Shown piece after piece: positions 31,435 to 35,375 of a stretch of 35,375 nt of DNA (its first letter is position 1; every line of letters starts with the position of its first letter). This DNA comes from Pyxidicoccus fallax (GTDB lineage: Bacteria > Myxococcota > Myxococcia > Myxococcales > Myxococcaceae), in the NCBI RefSeq assembly GCF_012933655.1, contig NZ_JABBJJ010000106.1, forward strand, positions 1 to 35,375, written 5' to 3'. A program made the position numbers and the translations under genes. The notes under the pieces were generated by a model. The model had not been told where the DNA came from, searched no databases, and worked only from the letters and a program-made list of their open reading frames with translations.

Positions 31435-32447
31435 CAGTTCATCGCTCCCTCGGGGAAGCGCCTGCGCCTCCCGGTGCTCGCACGCTTGCCCTTCGAAATG
31501 AACTTCACCAGGTTGTCCTTGGGGCGCTTGCCCTGCAGATACAACTTGACCGAGTCCTTGCCCAGGTTCTTGAGCTTGTCCCAGAGGTCATCCTCGACCT
31601 TGGTCAGCATCTTGATGAGCTGTGGGTAGAACGCCGCGTGGGGCTTGTCGCTCTCCGTGGCCTCCTTGACCTTGTCCTTCACGCCCTCCAACTCTTCCTT
31701 GGAGTGCTTGATGTACTCGGCGTGGCTGCCCACATGCGCCAGCAGGCAGTGGGGGGACACGTCCGAGGTGGGCAGGGGCACGATGTTGTGCCCGTTGTTC
31801 ACGTCGTAGCCCGACGCGCGAATCAGCTCCTGCTCCTGGTCGTTGAAGTGGGACTGGCTCTTGCTGTCGAAGACCTCGATGGGAATGAGGTGGTGGGCCA
31901 CCCATCGATACGGCGTGGACGTCGTGAAGAAGAAGTAGAGCTCGGCCTTCGTCTTGTGGGTGAGCTTCTTCGTCAGGAAGAAGCGCTTGTCCTTCCCCGG
32001 GAAGCCGCCAGCCTCGGGGAACTCGAAGCACTCCTTCCACTTCGCGCTGTCCTTGACGATGGCCCAGACCGGGCGCTGCTCGGCCAGCTTCTCCACCTTG
32101 TCCAGCATCACCTTCTTCTTGGCGTCGTCACAGCCCGAGAAGAGGTAGCTGAAGGGCCACTGGTTGTAGCGCCCCCGGCCTCCATGCTTGTGGACGTACG
32201 CGGGGCCTCGGTACTGGTAGTGACCCCTGCGCTTGAGCGGGTCCGGCGTGTTCGCGTGGTTGCTCTTCTGCTCCTGGTCCTTCTTCTTGGCCTGCGCCTC
32301 CAGCTCCTGGATGAGCTGGTTGGGGTAGGCCGGGTCCTCCAGCTCGGGGAACTTCTCGTTCTTGAAGGTGTTCTCGTCGACGCTGCTGAAGTTGAAATCG
32401 TCGAAGTTGGTCTTCTTCTTGGCGCCGCCGGTTCCGGTCTTGCTCAT
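31434..32447 (-). CDS. AHH-nuclease toxin
   Basis: A 337-residue protein without signal peptide. Residues ~1-95 are polar and Lys/Gln/Asn-rich, possibly a delivery or adaptor-binding segment. Residues ~178-250 carry the AHH variant of the HNH/EndoVII nuclease fold: RWVAHHLIPIEVF (AHH 184-186), NNGHNIVPLP (His220, Asn221) and a downstream SPHCLLAHVGSHAEYIKH. The C-terminus is very basic (KGKRASTGRRRR), suiting nucleic-acid binding. AHH domains are DNases or RNases of polymorphic toxins. It lies between the thiolase-fold gene (4-base overlap) and Imm11 (1-base overlap), the layout of an effector-immunity pair. Delivery by a type VI system is plausible; no PAAR or VgrG is in view. Confidence 0.85.
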   Translation of the reverse strand: MSKTGTGGAKKKTNFDDFNFSSVDENTFKNEKFPELEDPAYPNQLIQELEAQAKKKDQEQKSNHANTPDPLKRRGHYQYRGPAYVHKHGGRGRYNQWPFSYLFSGCDDAKKKVMLDKVEKLAEQRPVWAIVKDSAKWKECFEFPEAGGFPGKDKRFFLTKKLTHKTKAELYFFFTTSTPYRWVAHHLIPIEVFDSKSQSHFNDQEQELIRASGYDVNNGHNIVPLPTSDVSPHCLLAHVGSHAEYIKHSKEELEGVKDKVKEATESDKPHAAFYPQLIKMLTKVEDDLWDKLKNLGKDSVKLYLQGKRPKDNLVKFISKGKRASTGRRRRFPEGAMN

Positions 32448-33574
32448 GAACGACCTTCCTTCTTCGAAGTGGACAGCAGGATGGCCGCCCGTGGCGCCTG
32501 CCTGTCTTCCGAGGTGAGCACCACCGCCGAGCGGGTCCGGGCATAGCCGCGCTCGAGTCCCCGGAGTGTGACACAGACGCCCAACGCGCCCGAGACGACT
32601 CCCGTCTCACCAAAGCCGAGCGCGGGGAACCAGGTGCGCTCGAGCCTCCACTCGGGACGTTCCGTGCGCAGCCGCAGCAGCAGGTTGCCCCACTCCAGGG
32701 CTCGCCGTTGCTCGCCATTGTGGTCGCTCACGAGCAGGGGCTCCTCCGAGGCACTCTCGCCGGGTGGCAGCACCCGCTGGACACAGGCCGCCAGGTCACG
32801 GCCATCGGCTCGCTCGGGCTCGGGTGACTCCAACACACACACGTCCTGGAGGAGGACGGGCGACGGGGTGCTCGCATCCGGGTGTCCCGTCACCGGCCGG
32901 AGCAGCAGCGCCACCCCGGCCTCACCCGGGACGAAGCCCACGGGGTGGTCCTCCGTTTTGACGCGCCTGGACAAGGCGAGCTGGCCCAGGGTGGGAGCCG
33001 ACAGCAGGCTGTCCACCGCCACCACCAGGCAGGCTCCCGCCTTCCGGGAGGTGAGGACCTCTCGCGCCGCCTGGAGCGCCTGGGCAAAGGCCACATGGCC
33101 CCCCGCGAAGAAGCGCTTTCCTCCCCGCCAGGAAATCCCGAGGTTGTCGAAGGTCTGCCTCAGGACGAACTCGCCGAGCACGTCACGCCTGCGCGCCGCG
33201 TCTTCCCGCAGCTCGGCGCGCATCGGGAACTCGCGGGCCAGGGCGTCCGGCAGCACCAGGAAGAGGGGGGTGTCGGCCCCCAACTCCTGGAGCGCCACAC
33301 GCGCCTGGAGGTCCAGGAGCGTCTCATGGAGGATGGCGGCCAGCCTGCCCGCGGCGGAGAAGCCGAAGGTGACGCCGGGGATGGCGCACGTCACCAGCGG
33401 AATGGGGGCATTGTCCTCCTCTGGGAAGTACCGGAATTCACGTGAGGCGCTCGCACGGCTCACCCCCGCTCGGAACGCGGCACAGGCCGTGACGAAAGGC
33501 CCCAGGCATGAGCTCATCGCGGCGTCGGCAATCTCCAGCCTCATGGGGTGGAGGATAACCGAGGCGGGGTCCAT
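32444..33574 (-). CDS. Thiolase-fold (beta-ketoacyl synthase-like) protein, likely non-catalytic
   Basis: A 376-residue protein with the ketosynthase/thiolase fold. The clearest match is AGACLVVAVDSLLSAPTLGQLALSRRVKTEDHPVGFVPGEAGVALLL (~179-225), as in KAS enzymes (DSLL, GFxPGEGA). At the position where KAS enzymes have the nucleophilic Cys before the helix, it reads FAGGHVAFAQAL (156-167), so the Cys appears missing. Similar thiolase-like proteins are known in type VI effector operons, where they seem to serve as adaptors; that is my inference here. The ATG at 33574 has AGGCGG upstream; residues further upstream are not family-like. It is the first gene of a leftward operon. Confidence 0.7.
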   Translation of the reverse strand: MDPASVILHPMRLEIADAAMSSCLGPFVTACAAFRAGVSRASASREFRYFPEEDNAPIPLVTCAIPGVTFGFSAAGRLAAILHETLLDLQARVALQELGADTPLFLVLPDALAREFPMRAELREDAARRRDVLGEFVLRQTFDNLGISWRGGKRFFAGGHVAFAQALQAAREVLTSRKAGACLVVAVDSLLSAPTLGQLALSRRVKTEDHPVGFVPGEAGVALLLRPVTGHPDASTPSPVLLQDVCVLESPEPERADGRDLAACVQRVLPPGESASEEPLLVSDHNGEQRRALEWGNLLLRLRTERPEWRLERTWFPALGFGETGVVSGALGVCVTLRGLERGYARTRSAVVLTSEDRQAPRAAILLSTSKKEGRS

Positions 33575-33722
33575 GCAAACCGCCTGCCCGTACCTGGGGT
33601 GAATCCGACGCCGCCGGGGGGTCGGCCCAGGCATCCAGCCTGTCACGGCACTTCCGGGAGGACCGACCCTGCGGGTGGACAGTCCCGATGCAGTCGATAT
33701 TCTTCGGTCCGCATGGCGTTAG

Positions 33723-33741
33723 CCGTGGATGAATTCCACGG
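33723..33741. promoter_or_regulatory. Palindrome upstream of the toxin operon
   Basis: CCGTGGA-tgaat-TCCACGG is a perfect 7-bp inverted repeat with a 5-base spacer, ~150 bp upstream of the operon start at 33574. It could be an operator. The rest of 33575-33867 holds no convincing gene; a -10/-35 pair was not identifiable. Confidence 0.35.
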
Positions 33742-33867
33742 TGCCCACGTGAGGTCCGTTCGGAGCGCACCCCCTTGGCTCCAAACGCTCGCGTGGAAGG
33801 AGTGCGGTTGCCCGGACGACCTTGGAGGTCCGGCGTGCGGCGGCTCCGTTGCATCGTGGGGGGCCTG

Positions 33868-33906
33868 CTCGGGCCCCGGGGGGTTGAAGTAATCCCGGGG
33901 CCCGAG
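33868..33906 (-). terminator. Very strong hairpin after the TPR-like gene
   Basis: A perfect 13-bp, GC-only-but-two stem (CTCGGGCCCCGGG with CCCGGGGCCCGAG) and a 13-base loop lie 25 bases past the stop of the leftward gene at 33932. There is no clear T-run, but stability is extreme, and it separates that gene from the toxin operon. Confidence 0.65.
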
Positions 33907-33931
33907 AGTCCTCGTCTCAGTCGTCACCTCG

Positions 33932-35371
33932 CTACGGCTGGGACTCGGCTGCCCGCGTGGGCGCGCCCGCCGCGAAGGACAGCAAGTACGCCGGCTCGTC
34001 TTTCGTAATCTCCCCGAGCAGCTCCTCCGCCAGCGAGTACAGCGGCCACCGCTCCATGGCCGTCTTCCGGAACTGGTCGATGGCGCCCTCCAGCGCTTCA
34101 ATCCGAGCGAGCGCCGCGGTCCGGCCCAGCTCGTCCTCCGCGTCCTGCGCGCCGCTGCGCATGAGCTGCAGGCCCGCCATGCGCTCCATCATGGTGGGCT
34201 GGGCGGCCATGCGCGCGCCGATGTCGCGGGTGACGCGGCCCAGCCGCTTGCGTCCCTCGGCAGACACCATGCCGCGCGTGCCCACGTTGCGCGTGCGCAG
34301 AATCCACGAGCCCCGGTCCACCACGCTGCGCGACACCGCGCTCATGGCCATGGCGCTGGCATCCGGCACGCCAGCGTCCGTCAGCTGCTTGCGCGCCCGC
34401 TGGTACAGCTCGGCGAACGAGTTCTCCCGCCACACCGGCAGCGTGGACACCTTCTCCAGCGCGTCCTGCTCCGCGTCCGTCATCTGCGAGCCCTGCTCGG
34501 TGTCACCCAGGAGCACCAGCAACTGGAGCTGCATGGACTGGGGGTGCGCCGCCGCCAGGGCCTCCAGCTTCTGGCGGAACACCTTGCGCGCCTCCTCGTG
34601 CGAGGACTCGGGCAGCGCGTCGCCGCGCAGCGCGTCCATCACCGCCAGGTAGAGGGCCGGGTCCTCCAGCTTGGGAACCCGGGCCAGCAGGAAGAGCGCC
34701 TTCTCCGAGTCCAGCCGCCGCGCGCCGAGCGCCAGCAGCAGCTTCACGTCGTCCGAGGCGCGCGCCCAGGCGGCCTGCTGCGCCTCCGCCTCGGCCGGGT
34801 CTGGCGGCAGGGGCGTGGCGCCGGGCAGCAGCTGGCTCTTGCTCAGGTCCGGCCGGCCCTGGGCCACCCACGCCTCGCGGAAGGCCTGCTGCCAGCCGGT
34901 GCCGGCGCGCCGCAGCTCGCGCATCTTCCGCAGCAGCGCCACCTCCGGGGCCTTGGGCGCGGCGTCCTCCAGCTTCTCGAAGGCGGCATCGGTCTCCGCG
35001 TCGTTGCCCGCCTCCACGCCGAGGCAGGCCTGGAGGAAGAGGGCGGGCGCGTGGTCCGGCTTCAGCTTGAGGGCCTCGGCCAGCTTCGCGCGGGCCTCGT
35101 CGGGCTTGCCGGTGGCGGCGGCCCGGGCGGCGCGGTCCGTGTGGAGCAGCACCTCCATGGGGGCCTGGGGCCGCGCGGGCTTCGCCGCGTGCTCCGTGTC
35201 GTGGTCGTCGTGCCCGTGCGCGTCTCCCTTCTTCGGGGGTGAGCCGAGGCGGCCTCCCCCGAGGATGAAGGCCGCGGCCAGCACCGCCACCACCATGCCG
35301 CCAATGCCGAAGAGCAGCGTCTTGCGGCGGGGAGAGGGGCTGGAAGGGGAGGAGGACGTCGGGTCCGTCAT
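33932..35371 (-). CDS. Membrane-anchored TPR-like protein of unknown function
   Basis: A 479-residue protein. A Ser/Pro-rich basic N-terminus (residues 1-17) precedes a single transmembrane helix (~18-40), then a His/Asp-rich linker (HGHDDHDTEHA). Residues ~70-130 are TPR-like (GKPDEARAKLAEALKLKPDHAPALFLQACLGVEAGND). The rest is mostly helical, with repeated Leu/Ala helices to the end. I do not recognise a family beyond TPR. It probably resides in the inner membrane with the bulk in the periplasm. It starts at ATG 35371, just inside the window edge, so upstream context is not visible. It may belong to a larger leftward operon. Confidence 0.75.
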   Translation of the reverse strand: MTDPTSSSPSSPSPRRKTLLFGIGGMVVAVLAAAFILGGGRLGSPPKKGDAHGHDDHDTEHAAKPARPQAPMEVLLHTDRAARAAATGKPDEARAKLAEALKLKPDHAPALFLQACLGVEAGNDAETDAAFEKLEDAAPKAPEVALLRKMRELRRAGTGWQQAFREAWVAQGRPDLSKSQLLPGATPLPPDPAEAEAQQAAWARASDDVKLLLALGARRLDSEKALFLLARVPKLEDPALYLAVMDALRGDALPESSHEEARKVFRQKLEALAAAHPQSMQLQLLVLLGDTEQGSQMTDAEQDALEKVSTLPVWRENSFAELYQRARKQLTDAGVPDASAMAMSAVSRSVVDRGSWILRTRNVGTRGMVSAEGRKRLGRVTRDIGARMAAQPTMMERMAGLQLMRSGAQDAEDELGRTAALARIEALEGAIDQFRKTAMERWPLYSLAEELLGEITKDEPAYLLSFAAGAPTRAAESQP

Positions 35372-35375
35372 GGGG

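Overview
The window looks like chromosomal DNA of a myxobacterium of the Myxococcus/Corallococcus type. Base composition is very GC-rich throughout. The gene content fits that group: a eukaryote-like Ser/Thr kinase with a PEGA-like tail, cysteine-rich lipoproteins with anchor domains, many TPR proteins, an AHH-nuclease toxin with an Imm11 (MXAN_0049-type) immunity protein, and DoxX and DUF3592 proteins. This is inference from family content; there is no rRNA or other taxonomic marker. I saw no tRNA, rRNA, CRISPR array, transposase or phage structural gene.

Layout. 1-6740 holds housekeeping and surface genes: the N-terminal part of an MFS exporter, a CapA/PgsB-like metallophosphatase with an unusual 25-residue tandem repeat, a DoxX membrane protein, a small exported protein with two PEGA-like modules, a tRNA1(Val) A37 methyltransferase-like gene with a small partner, and a SAM methyltransferase. 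6899-11879 holds an exported CE1/PHB-depolymerase-type esterase, glutathione synthetase (gshB) and a Ser/Thr kinase. Upstream of the kinase, 11963-12060 is packed with TGTGGA motifs that resemble DnaA boxes. 12362-18422 holds two small unknown genes, a cysteine-rich lipoprotein, a TPR protein, a Gly/Ala-rich amphipathic protein of unknown function and a DUF3592 membrane protein.

18537-24382 is an unusual block. A cytoplasmic M4-like zinc metallopeptidase is translationally coupled to a ComEC-type metallo-beta-lactamase-fold hydrolase. Opposite and convergent to them are a DUF4166 gene and a membrane-anchored SRPBCC-like gene. The DUF4166 gene is bounded exactly by a perfect 23-bp inverted repeat. 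That repeat also supplies its ribosome binding site, so inversion would move the gene from one operon to the other.

24603-26350 is an anti-phage dCTP deaminase locus (AvcD-type) followed by a tiny partner gene. The deaminase is split by a single-base frameshift between its P-loop-like and deaminase halves.

After a lipoprotein, a DUF429 protein and an aldo/keto reductase comes a tightly overlapping leftward operon, 33574-29038. Its order is a thiolase-fold protein apparently lacking the catalytic Cys, an AHH nuclease toxin, Imm11, Imm49 and a second aldo/keto reductase. I read it as an interbacterial toxin-immunity (probably type VI-delivered) module. The window ends with a membrane-anchored TPR-like protein, followed by a very strong hairpin. 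Strong stem-loops close several transcription units, notably at 6867-6892, 16706-16755 and 33868-33906.
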